The notes under the pieces were generated by a model that ran no database searches, was not told the DNA's origin, and saw only the letters and a list, made by a program, of their open reading frames with translations. A stretch of DNA of 64,000 bases from Fluviicoccus sp. (GTDB lineage Bacteria; Pseudomonadota; Gammaproteobacteria; Pseudomonadales; Moraxellaceae): contig NZ_JAUSMX010000014.1 of the NCBI RefSeq assembly GCF_030646115.1, positions 1 through 64,000 of the forward strand, read 5' to 3'. A program made the translations under genes and the position numbers. Below, in pieces: positions 1 through 9,410 of this stretch. The stretch's first letter is position 1. Every line of letters starts with the position of its first letter.

Positions 1-76
1 TGGCCAACAGACGGTCGGCAAATTGGAGGAGTTCAGGATCGGGCTTGGCCCGTTTGGTACTTTTTGCAGCGGTCAT
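1..76 (-). CDS. Unidentified protein, N-terminal fragment
   Basis: This is the beginning of a leftward gene that runs off the window. The ATG lies at 76-74 and 25 codons are visible, starting MTAAKSTKRAKPDPELLQFA and continuing as a helical-looking stretch. The first dozen residues are basic and probably flexible. No domain can be recognised from so little sequence. It lies 110 bp downstream of nadC on the same strand, so it could be read from the nadC transcript, but no function is inferred. Confidence 0.55.
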   Translation of the reverse strand, partial: MTAAKSTKRAKPDPELLQFADRLLA

Positions 77-186
77 AATGACTCCAGGGGAGCGGCAGTG
101 TGATGCCAAATGACCGTTTACACAAAGCTAATTACACCCTCTCGCAGCTGACCACCCACCCCGTCAATTTGATAACACTAACGCGC

Positions 187-1029
187 TTAGTCAGTAAACC
201 GCATTGAAAGGTCAATAGCTTTGACATCTTTGGTCAGGCTACCCATGGATATATAGTCAACACCTGTTTTTGCGATGGCCCGCATGTTGTGCCTGCCTAT
301 GTTGCCCGATGCTTCCAGCTTGGCTCTGCCTGCATTGAGACTGACAGCTGTATGCATATCTTCCATGCTGAAATTGTCCAGCATGATGATATCCGCTCCG
401 GAAGTAACAGCATTTTCAAGCTCACGGAGGTTCTCGACCTCTACTTCCACAGGCGCTTCAGGAGCGATGCAGCGTGCGGACAGAATGGCGGCAGTTATGC
501 CCCCGGCAGCCATGATGTGGTTTTCTTTAATCAAAAATGCATCAAATAGGCCTAGCCGATGGTTGCGCCCGCCGCCTATACTCACTGCATATTTCTGGGC
601 AATGCGCAGGCCTGGAATCGTTTTCCGGGTGTCAAGCAACTGGCAGCGGGTGCCATCCAAAAGGCCAACAAGATCACGGACTTTTGTAGCTGTTCCGGAT
701 AAGGTCTGAAGGAAATTGAGGGCGGGCCGTTCCCCGCTCAGCAATGATCTGGCGGGGCCGTGCAAGTAAAGAAAAGGGCTGTCCGGTTGAACCAGATCGC
801 CTTCGTCATTACGCCACTCAAGTTGGACAGACGGATCCAAGGCCTGAAAAAGAGCATTGACCCATGGTTTGCCGGCGATGATCATGGGCTCACGGCTGAT
901 GACGCGAGCGTGACCGGACTGATTTGCCGGGATCAGTCGGGCGGTGATGTCTCCAGCTCCAATATCCTCTTCCAGTGCGAAGCGGACGTTGAGTTCAATG
1001 GCATGGTTCAGCAGGTCATTAGGAATCAT
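187..1029 (-). CDS. nadC: Nicotinate-nucleotide pyrophosphorylase (quinolinate phosphoribosyltransferase)
   Basis: NadC converts quinolinate and PRPP to nicotinate mononucleotide, CO2 and PPi, the step that joins de novo synthesis to the common NAD pathway; it is cytosolic. The 280-residue product has the family signatures: an N-terminal [11 protein letters not shown] segment, the [12 protein letters not shown] substrate-binding stretch, then [20 protein letters not shown], and a C-terminal TIM-barrel end with ISMGSLT. The frame stays open upstream to a TTG at 1080, but the first ATG (1029) is preferred because a perfect TATAAT lies between the two starts (1066-1061), which would place the TTG upstream of the transcript. 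The Shine-Dalgarno sequence is weak. The gene diverges from the DUF1631 gene. Confidence 0.95.
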   Translation of the reverse strand: MIPNDLLNHAIELNVRFALEEDIGAGDITARLIPANQSGHARVISREPMIIAGKPWVNALFQALDPSVQLEWRNDEGDLVQPDSPFLYLHGPARSLLSGERPALNFLQTLSGTATKVRDLVGLLDGTRCQLLDTRKTIPGLRIAQKYAVSIGGGRNHRLGLFDAFLIKENHIMAAGGITAAILSARCIAPEAPVEVEVENLRELENAVTSGADIIMLDNFSMEDMHTAVSLNAGRAKLEASGNIGRHNMRAIAKTGVDYISMGSLTKDVKAIDLSMRFTD

Positions 1030-1060
1030 GGCGGATGCATCATGGCTCAGGAAAAATGCA

Positions 1061-1066
1061 ATTATA
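1061..1066 (-). promoter_or_regulatory. Candidate -10 element of nadC
   Basis: On the minus strand this reads TATAAT, a perfect sigma70 -10 hexamer, 32 bp upstream of the nadC ATG. The -35 position at 17-bp spacing is poor (TTCTTT), so the promoter may be weak or activated. The assignment rests on the hexamer and its position only. Confidence 0.35.
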
Positions 1067-1176
1067 GGCTTCTGCAACAATTAAAAGAATATTGGGTCTC
1101 TAACCGGAACGGTTTGGCCTTCATGGCTTAGGGGCATGAAACAATTCAGGCATGTTGTCGTGCCGATCAAGAAGAA

Positions 1177-3591
1177 ATGAGTACCAGTATGTCACAAGAA
1201 TTCAGTAAGCCTGGAAAGGCGCCCGGAGCAGTCCAAGGGAAGTTGCCCCTTGCTATTGAAAGTGTGCGGGCGCAGGCGCAATCCCGGGTGGAGGTTTTGA
1301 TTGGGGAGATGTTGGGGCGTGTTGAAGGGATCGTCTTTGAATGGTGTCAGGGTGTAGGTTCATCTGAACAGCAGCACTTCATGGATATCATTATTGAGGT
1401 CCGTCGTTCAAAGGAACAGATGGCGGCTGATTTCTTGCGGGCTTTTGGCGGCAGCTTTCTGGCTCTGCCCCAGCAAAAGAAAGGCGACAAGGAAAAAGCT
1501 GACAAAGCCGGATTCGGGAAAGTTGATTTTGCTTCATTAAGCTTGGTGGCCTCCGATGACATGGATGTCAAGGTTGCAATTGACGGCATGGTTGCCAAAA
1601 GTCGGGCCGGTTGCGGCAATGCCTTGGCCTTGCTGCGCGCGCGCTTTCAGCATGTGATGCCTGAGATTAGCTTGGATGATCAGGGTTTTCCGCTTGACCC
1701 GGGAGCGATAACCGAGCACTTCGGTAACATTCTCAAGAATTTGGCATTGACCACTGATCAGAAAGTTCTTGTTCTCAAGATATTTCAGCAGGAGTTGCTG
1801 TCCAAATGGCCGGCCCTGTTGGATGACGCCAACCAGTCCTTGATCAATGCCGGGATTCTGCCCGACCTGAAAGTGACTTATGCGGCTCCAAAGCCGGGTG
1901 ATGATTCAGGTCGTCAGGAAAAGAAAGAAGAAAAGAAGCTGGATACTGAAGATATCTTTGCTTTCATGAAAGATGTTTCGAACATCAGCAAGACAGCGGT
2001 TGCGGGGGCAGTCGGTGGTATTGCAGGCGTTCCGGGAGCTCCGGCTGGAGCTGGAGTGTCCGGCGCAACGTATCATGGTGGAGAGTATGTCGGTGGTGGA
2101 GGCGTCGGTGCCTTGTCGGCTTCTGCTGTTGGCGGCAGTGTGGCGGCTGTGCCGATTGTCCCTGAAAATATTGCAGCTACCGCTCATGTTCAGGCATTGG
2201 CTACCGAGCAATTGGTTGGTCTGTTGTCGAAGCTGCAGGAAATCCAGCCCCGGAACAAACTCTCCGACGATGACACTTCGCCGTCAGTGAGTGAGGTCCG
2301 TCAGGGCATCCGCAAGAACCTGCGCTCTGATGAGAAAACCGTTGAGGCGGTCAGGCAGGCGGATGAAGATGTCATCAATCTGGTCTCCATGTTGTTTGAC
2401 TTCATTCTGGATGATGATGACCTGCCGACGGCAATGAAAGCGCTGCTGGGGCGGCTGCAAATTCCTTTGTTGAAAGTCGCAATCATCGACAAGACCTTTT
2501 TTAATGTTGAAAATCATACCGCCAGGCAATTACTGAATCTTTTGGCAAAGGCTGGCATTGGCTGGAACCAGAAGGATCCCGGCGGGGATGCACTGTATTC
2601 GAAAATTGAAGAAGTGGTTTTCAGGATTCTCAATGAGTTTATTGCTGATATCACGCTGTTTGATGATCTGCTGAAAGACTTCAGTGACTTTTATGATCAG
2701 CAGCAAAAGCGCTCGGACGCCATTGATAAACGGACCCGCGAAGCGGAAGAGGGCCGTGCGCGGGCGGATATGGCGCGCGCCATGGTGCAGCAACTGCTGA
2801 ATCGACGCCTGACCGGGCGACAGTTGCCGATGGTTGTTGTGAAGTTGCTTCAGGAAGGTTGGAAGCATGTGCTTTACATCAACTGCCTGAAGGACGGCAC
2901 CGAGTCGGAGGCTTGGAAGCAGGCAGTGAAGGTCGTGGACGCCATTGTCTGGAGTGTGATTCCCCAGCCAGGTCCGGAATGGATTGCTCGGCTGAAAAAT
3001 GTTTCCCCAAAATTGATCAACAGTTTGAAAAAGGGGCTGGCTGCCGTCAATTACGATGCACTGGCCACTGATTCGCTGTTGCGTGAATTGTCCAATGTGC
3101 ACATGGAGTTGATGGGTGGTCATGAAATGGCCACGGTTACAGTGCTGGATGCCGAATCGGCCCGAACTGAAGGCCCCTCTGAGGGCATGATTTCCGCGGA
3201 TCAAATGGGCAAGACCGGTCAGCTGAATGTGGCTGCCGTGGTGTTGCCTGGCGACACAGTGTCTCCGTCCATGGTGGAGTCTTTGCCCAGTGACGACATG
3301 AATGTGCTCAAGGTTAACCAGTTGAACGTCGGAAGTTGGGTAGAGTTTGTCCAGACCGATCGTCGTGATCGTCATAAACTGGTTGCCCGTATCCGCTCTG
3401 TTGACAAGTTGATCTTCGCCAATCGCCGTGGCATCAAAGTCGCAGAAATGAGCTCCATGAAACTGGCTGTAGACATGAGCCAAGGGCGTGCACGGATTAT
3501 TGAAGAGGCGCAAGTCCTGGACAGGGCGCTGGAGTCAGTGATTGGCAACTTGCGGCAATTGAATGAGCAGCAAGGAAAGCAGGGCGCCTGA
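1177..3591 (+). CDS. DUF1631 family protein
   Basis: This 804-residue protein matches the DUF1631 family by its overall pattern; members are sometimes mislabelled thymidine phosphorylase. It has no signal peptide or membrane segment. Residues 1-230 are mixed helical. A Gly/Ala/Val-rich low-complexity stretch follows (about 265-325). A helical core contains a charged coiled-coil-like run near residues 505-540 (QQQKRSDAIDKRTREAEEGR). The C-terminal region (about 710-790: LNVGSWVEFVQTDRRDRHKL, then IFANRRGIKVAEMS) resembles a PilZ-like beta domain, which in this family suggests a link to cyclic-di-GMP signalling; that is inference. The ATG follows a purine-rich AAGAAGAA segment. It is 5 bp upstream of ampD and probably co-transcribed with it. 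Confidence 0.85.
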   Translation: MSTSMSQEFSKPGKAPGAVQGKLPLAIESVRAQAQSRVEVLIGEMLGRVEGIVFEWCQGVGSSEQQHFMDIIIEVRRSKEQMAADFLRAFGGSFLALPQQKKGDKEKADKAGFGKVDFASLSLVASDDMDVKVAIDGMVAKSRAGCGNALALLRARFQHVMPEISLDDQGFPLDPGAITEHFGNILKNLALTTDQKVLVLKIFQQELLSKWPALLDDANQSLINAGILPDLKVTYAAPKPGDDSGRQEKKEEKKLDTEDIFAFMKDVSNISKTAVAGAVGGIAGVPGAPAGAGVSGATYHGGEYVGGGGVGALSASAVGGSVAAVPIVPENIAATAHVQALATEQLVGLLSKLQEIQPRNKLSDDDTSPSVSEVRQGIRKNLRSDEKTVEAVRQADEDVINLVSMLFDFILDDDDLPTAMKALLGRLQIPLLKVAIIDKTFFNVENHTARQLLNLLAKAGIGWNQKDPGGDALYSKIEEVVFRILNEFIADITLFDDLLKDFSDFYDQQQKRSDAIDKRTREAEEGRARADMARAMVQQLLNRRLTGRQLPMVVVKLLQEGWKHVLYINCLKDGTESEAWKQAVKVVDAIVWSVIPQPGPEWIARLKNVSPKLINSLKKGLAAVNYDALATDSLLRELSNVHMELMGGHEMATVTVLDAESARTEGPSEGMISADQMGKTGQLNVAAVVLPGDTVSPSMVESLPSDDMNVLKVNQLNVGSWVEFVQTDRRDRHKLVARIRSVDKLIFANRRGIKVAEMSSMKLAVDMSQGRARIIEEAQVLDRALESVIGNLRQLNEQQGKQGA

Positions 3592-3596
3592 GCGTG

Positions 3597-4172
3597 ATGT
3601 CCATTGATGGGGATGGTTGGCTGACTACGGCCCGCCGTCAGCCCTCACCTAATTTCAATGAAAGACCGGCCGGTTGTGATATTTCACTGGTGGTCGTCCA
3701 CAATATCAGTCTGCCACCGGGGGAGTTCGGTGGCCCCTTCATCGAAGACTTCTTCACAAACCGGCTGGACACGGCAAGACACCCGTATTTTGAAACCATT
3801 TCGGGTTTACAGGTGTCAGCACACCTGTTGATTCGCAGGGATGGTGAGCTGGTTCAGTTTGTGCCCTTTGGGTTACGTGCTTGGCATGCCGGAAAGTCAT
3901 CTTATGGCGGGCGTGAAAATTGCAATGATTATTCAGTGGGTATTGAGCTGGAAGGGACAGATGTGCTGCCATACGAGGCCGTACAATATGAACGCTTGGC
4001 GGAAGTCATCTGTACCTTGCAGGTTCGCTATCCTGCGATTGAGCGCCATATTACCGGTCATTCGCAAATTGCCCCCGAACGCAAGACAGACCCCGGCGAT
4101 GCCTTTGACTGGGTGTTGCTTAATGTCAGAATGGCAGTTTCGTCCCGGAAGGATGCGTCAAACCAGGGCTAA
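3597..4172 (+). CDS. ampD: 1,6-anhydro-N-acetylmuramyl-L-alanine amidase AmpD
   Basis: AmpD is a cytosolic zinc amidase that cleaves the stem peptide from 1,6-anhydro-MurNAc peptides during peptidoglycan recycling, which in many bacteria keeps AmpR from activating beta-lactamase genes. The 191-residue product is an Amidase_2 protein. Zinc ligands expected for AmpD are visible: H35 in VVVHN, H155 in GHSQIAP and D165 in KTDPGD. The NYSVGIELEG segment is also characteristic. A GTG lies one codon upstream (3594), so the exact start is uncertain by one residue. It is followed at 12 bp by ampE, the usual ampDE order, and the window also holds an AmpG-like permease at 14.1-15.4 kb. Confidence 0.95.
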   Translation: MSIDGDGWLTTARRQPSPNFNERPAGCDISLVVVHNISLPPGEFGGPFIEDFFTNRLDTARHPYFETISGLQVSAHLLIRRDGELVQFVPFGLRAWHAGKSSYGGRENCNDYSVGIELEGTDVLPYEAVQYERLAEVICTLQVRYPAIERHITGHSQIAPERKTDPGDAFDWVLLNVRMAVSSRKDASNQG

Positions 4173-4184
4173 AGGAGTTGCATC

Positions 4185-5006
4185 GTGAGTGTGTTGTTGG
4201 TAGTGGTGCTGATGTTGCTGGTTCTGGCTGGCCGGGAGTTGGTCACGCCGGCGATAAAGCGGATGGTGTCGCAACCCATGCGCTTGGGTGTGGATGCTTT
4301 GCTTCGTATTGGTGAGGCTTCGCGGCAACCGGGAGTATTGGTGCTGGCATTGGTCTCTATCGGACCGATATTGCCCGTCTTGCTGCTTTTGCACGCGTTT
4401 TCCGGAGGCGGTGTTGAAGCCTTCTGGAGCTTCCTGTTGACCTTGGCCATTACCCTGCCGGTATTCATGGACCGGCGACTGCCCTCGGTGCTGGAGAACA
4501 GCCGCAAGCAGTGGCTTGATTCCGTGACCCTGGATAACATGAAGGAAAGGTTGGCGCAGTCCCGCTCGGAACTGTTGATCACCACGCTGCAGGAGTTATT
4601 TTCGCCGTTGTTCTGGCTGATTTTCCTCGGGCCAGCGGCTTCGCTCTTTTATTACCTGGTTCGTTGTTGTGACGAGCAGATCATTGCGCCGGAAACGGGG
4701 AAATTCGCCCGTAAGCTGCGCTTCTGGCTGGACTGGTTGCCTTCACGAGCTTTGGCGATTTCATTCGCGCTGGCAGGGGACTTCCTGTCGGTTTGGCAGT
4801 ATCTGCAACTTTCACTCACGGAGCGCCGCTCCAGTATTGCCTCCTTTATCGCCGAGGCGGGGCAATTGGCAGAGCACAGTTTGATGAACCAGAGTCTGGA
4901 AACGCCGATTGACATGGTGCGGCAACTGGCGCATATCGATTCGCTGTGTCAGCGAGTGTTGGGTCTGTGGGTGGTGGTGATGGTGTTGCACGCGGTCTTG
5001 CCCTGA
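4185..5006 (+). CDS. ampE: AmpE-like membrane protein (CobD/CbiB-related)
   Basis: This 273-residue polytopic membrane protein starts at GTG 4185, preceded by AAAGGAGTTGCATC, and follows ampD directly. Hydrophobic segments are seen near residues 1-15, 50-85, 120-150 and 255-273. A soluble loop carries the FYYLVRCCDEQIIAPE region, typical of AmpE and of the related CobD/CbiB fold. AmpE is an accessory protein of the ampDE operon whose biochemical role is not well defined. It has been proposed to act as a sensory or transport component. No cob genes lie next to it, so AmpE is the better name than cobalamin synthase CbiB. Confidence 0.85.
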   Translation: MSVLLVVVLMLLVLAGRELVTPAIKRMVSQPMRLGVDALLRIGEASRQPGVLVLALVSIGPILPVLLLLHAFSGGGVEAFWSFLLTLAITLPVFMDRRLPSVLENSRKQWLDSVTLDNMKERLAQSRSELLITTLQELFSPLFWLIFLGPAASLFYYLVRCCDEQIIAPETGKFARKLRFWLDWLPSRALAISFALAGDFLSVWQYLQLSLTERRSSIASFIAEAGQLAEHSLMNQSLETPIDMVRQLAHIDSLCQRVLGLWVVVMVLHAVLP

Positions 5007-5105
5007 ATTCCGGCATGGATTGTTGTCGGTCATGATGCCGGTCTCGTTGCGTTGCAGCATGACCACAGGTATAAACACTGCATTCATGATTACAAGGAAC
5101 CGGGC

Positions 5106-7769
5106 ATGGCCAGCATCCGCTTTTACAATGACAGTGATCCTGTCGAAACCGAGGAATGGCTGGATGCCTTTGCCTCACTGGTGGAAAGGGAGGGGGCCGA
5201 CCGGGCCCGCTTCATTCTCCAGACACTGAGTTCCCAGGCACAACGCTTTGGAGTCAGTCTTTCCCGTCTCAATTCCCCTTATCTGAATACCATTCCTGTT
5301 GAGGAGGAGTTGCCGTTGCCTGGCGATCCTTACTTGGAGCGCCGCCTGCGCTCCCTGATCCGCTGGAACGCCCTGGCGATGGTGATGCGCGCCAACGACA
5401 ATGAAGATGAGCTGGGCGGGCATATTGCAACCTTTGCCTCCAGCGCCACGCTTTATGATGTGGGCTTCAACCATTTCTTCCGCGCGCCCAATGACCGCTT
5501 TGGCGGTGATCTCATTTATTACCAAGGCCACTCCGCACCTGGCATTTATGCCCGTTCCTTTCTGGAAGGCCGTATCAACGAAGAGCAGTTGCAGGCATTT
5601 CGTCGTGAAGTGAATGGCAAGGGACTTTCCAGTTATCCGCACCCATGGCTGATGCCGGACTATTGGCAATTTCCAACGGTTTCCATGGGGCTGGGTCCCA
5701 TCCAGGCCATTTATCAGGCGCATGTGATGCAATACCTGATCAATCGGGAGTTAATGCCCGATGAAGGCCGCAAGGTGTGGGCGTTCCTCGGCGATGGCGA
5801 GATGGACGAACCGGAGTCTCTGGGTGCGATTGCTCTGGCGGGACGGGAAAAGCTCGATAACCTGATCTTCGTCATTAACTGCAACCTGCAGCGCTTGGAC
5901 GGGCCTGTTCGTGGGAATGGCAAGATTATCCAGGAGCTGGAATCTGTTTTCCGTGGCGCGGGCTGGAACGTGATCAAGGTGGTGTGGGGCCGGAAGTGGG
6001 ATCCGTTGCTGGCGCGCGATGCCAATGGCGTCCTGCGGCATCGCATGGAGGAGTGTGTCGACGGCGAATACCAGGCATTCAAAACTCATGGCGGGGCCTA
6101 TACGCGTGAGCACTTCTTCGGGCTGTATCCTGAGTTGAGGGAGATGGTGGCTTCACTTTCGGATGAGGATATCTATAACCTCAATCGCGGCGGGCACGAC
6201 CCCTATAAAGTCTATGCCGCCTATGCGCGGGCGATGTCGCACAAGGGGCAGCCCACGGTTATCCTGGCCAAGACCGTCAAGGGCTATGGTACGGGAGCGG
6301 CGCAGGGCGTCAACAAATCCCACCAGATGAAGAAGTTGGACTTGGCGTCACTGAAAGGGTTCCGGGACCGTTTCGACATGCCGTTTTCGGACGAGGAGCT
6401 GGTCAAAATCCCGTTTTATCGCCCCGCCGACAATAGTCAGGAACTGCGCTACCTTCATGAGCGCCGCCAGCAGCTGGGCGGATACCTGCCGGTCCGTCGT
6501 CCCGGCACCACGACGTTGACGGTCCCCGAGTTGGATATATTCGCTCCTGTGCTGCAGGGCTCGGAACGCCCCATCTCCACCACCATGGCTTTTGTGCGGT
6601 TATTGAATGTCCTTGTGAAATTGCCCGAATTGGGCGAGCGGGTGGTGCCGATTGTGCCCGATGAAGCGCGGACCTTCGGCATGGAGGGCATGTTCCGGCA
6701 GTTGGGTATTTATTCCCATGTGGGCCAGCTTTATACCCCGGAAGATTCTGAACAGATGATGTTCTACAAGGAGGACAAAAAGGGCCGGATTCTGGAGGAG
6801 GGCATCAACGAAGCCGGGGCCATGAGCGCCTGGATGGCGGCGGGCACTTCCTACAGCATGCATGATTTGCCGATGCTGCCGTTCTACATTTTCTATTCGA
6901 TGTTCGGTTTCCAGCGTATAGGTGATCTGGCTTGGGCAGCTGGGGATATCCAGGCCCAGGGTTTCCTGATCGGCGCCACCAGCGGCCGCACCACGTTAAA
7001 CGGTGAAGGCTTGCAGCATCAGGACGGGCATTCGCACTTGCTGGCCAGCACCATTCCCAATTGCGTGGCTTATGACCCCTGTTACGCCTATGAGTTGGCG
7101 GTGGTGGTGCAGGATGGCTTGCGCCGCATGTACCAGCAAAAAGAGCGTGTCTTCTATTACCTGACGACGATGAACGAGAACTACCCCCATCCGCCGATGC
7201 CGGCGGGTGCGGAGGAAGGGATTCGGCGCGGCTTGTACCTGCTGAAACCGGCAACCCAAGGACACAGCCACGAAGTGCAGCTCTTGGGTTCGGGGGTCAT
7301 CCTGCGTGAAGCGGAGGCGGCCGCCGAGTTGTTGTTCAATGTCTACGGCATCCGTGCGTCGGTGTGGAGCGTCACCAGTTTCAATGAGCTGCGCAAGGAG
7401 GCCTTGGCCTGCGAGCATTGGAATCATCTCCACCCGCTGGAAGAGCCGCGTGTGCCTTGGGTGACCCGTCAATTGCGCGGTGTGAAGGGGGCGATTGTCG
7501 CCGCCAGTGACTACATGCGCATTGTTGCCGAGCAGATCCGGCCGTTCCTGCCGTCGGGCATGCCCTATATCACCTTGGGCACCGATGGTTTTGGTCGTTC
7601 GGACAGTCGCGAGCAACTGCGCACCCACTTCCAGGTAAACCGTTATTTCATTGCCATTGCCGCCCTGAATGCGCTGGCGGATGACGGCGTGGTGGGGAGA
7701 ACGCTTGTGCAGGACGCGATTGAGCGGTTCGGCATTGATCCTGAAAAACCTTTTGCGCCGATGATCTGA
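5106..7769 (+). CDS. aceE: Pyruvate dehydrogenase E1 component, homodimeric type
   Basis: AceE is the thiamine-diphosphate E1 subunit of the pyruvate dehydrogenase complex: it decarboxylates pyruvate and reductively acetylates the lipoyl groups of E2. From ATG 5106 the product is 887 residues, the same length as E. coli AceE. The ATG is chosen because AAGGA at 5094-5098 is well placed; the frame is open a further 18 codons upstream. The ThDP/Mg motif begins at GDGEMDEPES and ends at NCN about 30 residues later (near residues 230-262). The transketolase-like central and C-terminal domains are intact. aceF follows after 15 bp. No lpd (E3) gene is in the window, so E3 is encoded elsewhere. Confidence 0.98.
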   Translation: MASIRFYNDSDPVETEEWLDAFASLVEREGADRARFILQTLSSQAQRFGVSLSRLNSPYLNTIPVEEELPLPGDPYLERRLRSLIRWNALAMVMRANDNEDELGGHIATFASSATLYDVGFNHFFRAPNDRFGGDLIYYQGHSAPGIYARSFLEGRINEEQLQAFRREVNGKGLSSYPHPWLMPDYWQFPTVSMGLGPIQAIYQAHVMQYLINRELMPDEGRKVWAFLGDGEMDEPESLGAIALAGREKLDNLIFVINCNLQRLDGPVRGNGKIIQELESVFRGAGWNVIKVVWGRKWDPLLARDANGVLRHRMEECVDGEYQAFKTHGGAYTREHFFGLYPELREMVASLSDEDIYNLNRGGHDPYKVYAAYARAMSHKGQPTVILAKTVKGYGTGAAQGVNKSHQMKKLDLASLKGFRDRFDMPFSDEELVKIPFYRPADNSQELRYLHERRQQLGGYLPVRRPGTTTLTVPELDIFAPVLQGSERPISTTMAFVRLLNVLVKLPELGERVVPIVPDEARTFGMEGMFRQLGIYSHVGQLYTPEDSEQMMFYKEDKKGRILEEGINEAGAMSAWMAAGTSYSMHDLPMLPFYIFYSMFGFQRIGDLAWAAGDIQAQGFLIGATSGRTTLNGEGLQHQDGHSHLLASTIPNCVAYDPCYAYELAVVVQDGLRRMYQQKERVFYYLTTMNENYPHPPMPAGAEEGIRRGLYLLKPATQGHSHEVQLLGSGVILREAEAAAELLFNVYGIRASVWSVTSFNELRKEALACEHWNHLHPLEEPRVPWVTRQLRGVKGAIVAASDYMRIVAEQIRPFLPSGMPYITLGTDGFGRSDSREQLRTHFQVNRYFIAIAALNALADDGVVGRTLVQDAIERFGIDPEKPFAPMI

Positions 7770-7784
7770 CCGGGAGATTCCGTT

Positions 7785-9398
7785 ATGTTGCAAGTCGTAA
7801 AAGCACCGGACCCGGGCAGTGACAAGGCCGAGGTGATTGAGATTCTGGTCAGCCCGGGGCAAAAAGTGACCAAGGAAATGCCGTTGGCGGTTCTGGAATC
7901 GGCCAAGGCGACCATGGAGATTCCCTGTCCGGTGGACGGAGTGGTGGTCGAGGTCCTGATCAAGGTTGGCGACAAGGTGGCTGAAGGTGTGCCGTTACTG
8001 AGTGTGGAGACGGAGGCAGTTACGCCATTAGCGTCTTCACCGGTAACCCAACCGGCGGTGGTTCCTGCCATGTCGGTCGCGCAGCCAGCGCCTTCGATTC
8101 CCGTCACCACCACGGTTGTCTCTCTTTCTGCTCAGCCCGTCAAGACACCGGATATCGGCTCTGAGTCTGCTGAAGTCATTGAGTTATTGGTGAGGCCGGG
8201 ACAGACCATCTCGGTCGACACCCCGATTGCTGTGCTGGAATCGGCCAAGGCCAGTATGGAAGTACCATCCTCTCTGGCGGGGGTGGTGAAAGAGATTGTG
8301 GTCAAGGTGGGAGACAAGGTCGGTGAGGGTGCTGTGTTGTTGCTGGTGGAAGGGACGGCGGCCTCGTCGCCGTTGTTCCTGCCGGCGGATGATGAGGTTC
8401 CGGCTGCCACGGTTGTGGCGCCGGCCGTGTCTGCCCCTGTACCGCCAAATCAACCATCGTCCGTTCCGGTTACAACGGCTTCCGTTCACTCCGGCCCTGC
8501 CGTTCGGCGGTTGTCGCGGGAGCTGGGGGTCGATTTGGGAAAGGTGACTCCAACCGGCCCCAAGGGCCGTATCCTCAAGGAGGATGTCTTCGCTTGGGTG
8601 AAGCAGTCCCTGACGACGCCGCCCGTGGTGGCTCCCTTTGTTGCGGCGGATGTGGTTGGAAGCGGTTTGCCGCCCTTGCCGGAGATCGACTTTTCCCGTT
8701 GGGGGCCGGTTGATGTGCAGCCGTTGTCCCGTATTCAGGCATTATCTGCCAAGAACCTGCATCGCGCATGGCTACATATTCCCCATGTCACGCAGTTTGA
8801 TGAAGCCGATATCACCGAGCTGGAAGCCTTTCGCAAAGACCGCAAGGACGATTTGAAGAGGCAGGGCGTCAACCTGACGGTACTGGCATTCCTGGTCAAA
8901 GCCTGCGCCCGGTTGCTGGAAGAGTTTCCCCGCTTTAATGCTTCGCTGGCGACTGATGGCCAGAGCCTGATACTCAAGCAATATGTGCACGTCGGGGTGG
9001 CGGTGGATACACCGAACGGCTTGGTGGTGCCGGTGATCCGGGATGCCAACCGCAAGTCAGTCAAGGATATTGCCGTGGAGATGGGCATGTTGTCGGTCAA
9101 GGCGCGGGACAAGAAACTGGCCCCCGCCGACATGCAAGGCGGCTGCTTCAGCATTTCCTCTTTGGGTGGCATTGGCGGCACGGCGTTCACTCCGATTGTC
9201 AATTGGCCGGAAGTGGCCATCCTCGGGGTTTCCCGCGCCGCCCTGAAACCGGTTTGGGATGGACGCGAGTTCCAGCCGCGCTTGATGCTGCCGCTTTCTC
9301 TGTCCTATGATCATCGTGTGATTGACGGTGCTGACGCCGCCCGTTTTACGACCCGCTTGGCGCAGGTGCTTTCGGATATCCGGATTTTATTGTTGTAA
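7785..9398 (+). CDS. aceF: Dihydrolipoamide acetyltransferase (pyruvate dehydrogenase E2)
   Basis: AceF forms the core of the pyruvate dehydrogenase complex and transfers the acetyl group from lipoyl-lysine to CoA. The 537-residue protein has two lipoyl domains, with lipoylation sites K41 (ESAKATME) and K155 (ESAKASME). They are separated by Ala/Pro/Val/Thr-rich flexible linkers. A peripheral subunit-binding domain follows at about residues 239-272 (AVRRLSRELGVDLGKVTPTG), then the catalytic domain with DHRVIDG, in which H510 and D514 are the expected catalytic residues. E. coli AceF has three lipoyl domains; two are usual in many betaproteobacteria. It is in an operon with aceE; the META-domain lipoprotein gene starts 12 bp after its stop. 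Confidence 0.98.
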   Translation: MLQVVKAPDPGSDKAEVIEILVSPGQKVTKEMPLAVLESAKATMEIPCPVDGVVVEVLIKVGDKVAEGVPLLSVETEAVTPLASSPVTQPAVVPAMSVAQPAPSIPVTTTVVSLSAQPVKTPDIGSESAEVIELLVRPGQTISVDTPIAVLESAKASMEVPSSLAGVVKEIVVKVGDKVGEGAVLLLVEGTAASSPLFLPADDEVPAATVVAPAVSAPVPPNQPSSVPVTTASVHSGPAVRRLSRELGVDLGKVTPTGPKGRILKEDVFAWVKQSLTTPPVVAPFVAADVVGSGLPPLPEIDFSRWGPVDVQPLSRIQALSAKNLHRAWLHIPHVTQFDEADITELEAFRKDRKDDLKRQGVNLTVLAFLVKACARLLEEFPRFNASLATDGQSLILKQYVHVGVAVDTPNGLVVPVIRDANRKSVKDIAVEMGMLSVKARDKKLAPADMQGGCFSISSLGGIGGTAFTPIVNWPEVAILGVSRAALKPVWDGREFQPRLMLPLSLSYDHRVIDGADAARFTTRLAQVLSDIRILLL

Positions 9399-9410
9399 GG
9401 GAGAAACGGC

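Noticed and set aside
4185-5006. CbiB/CobD cobalamin synthase
   Set aside because: It follows ampD directly in the ampDE arrangement and no cobalamin synthesis genes adjoin it.
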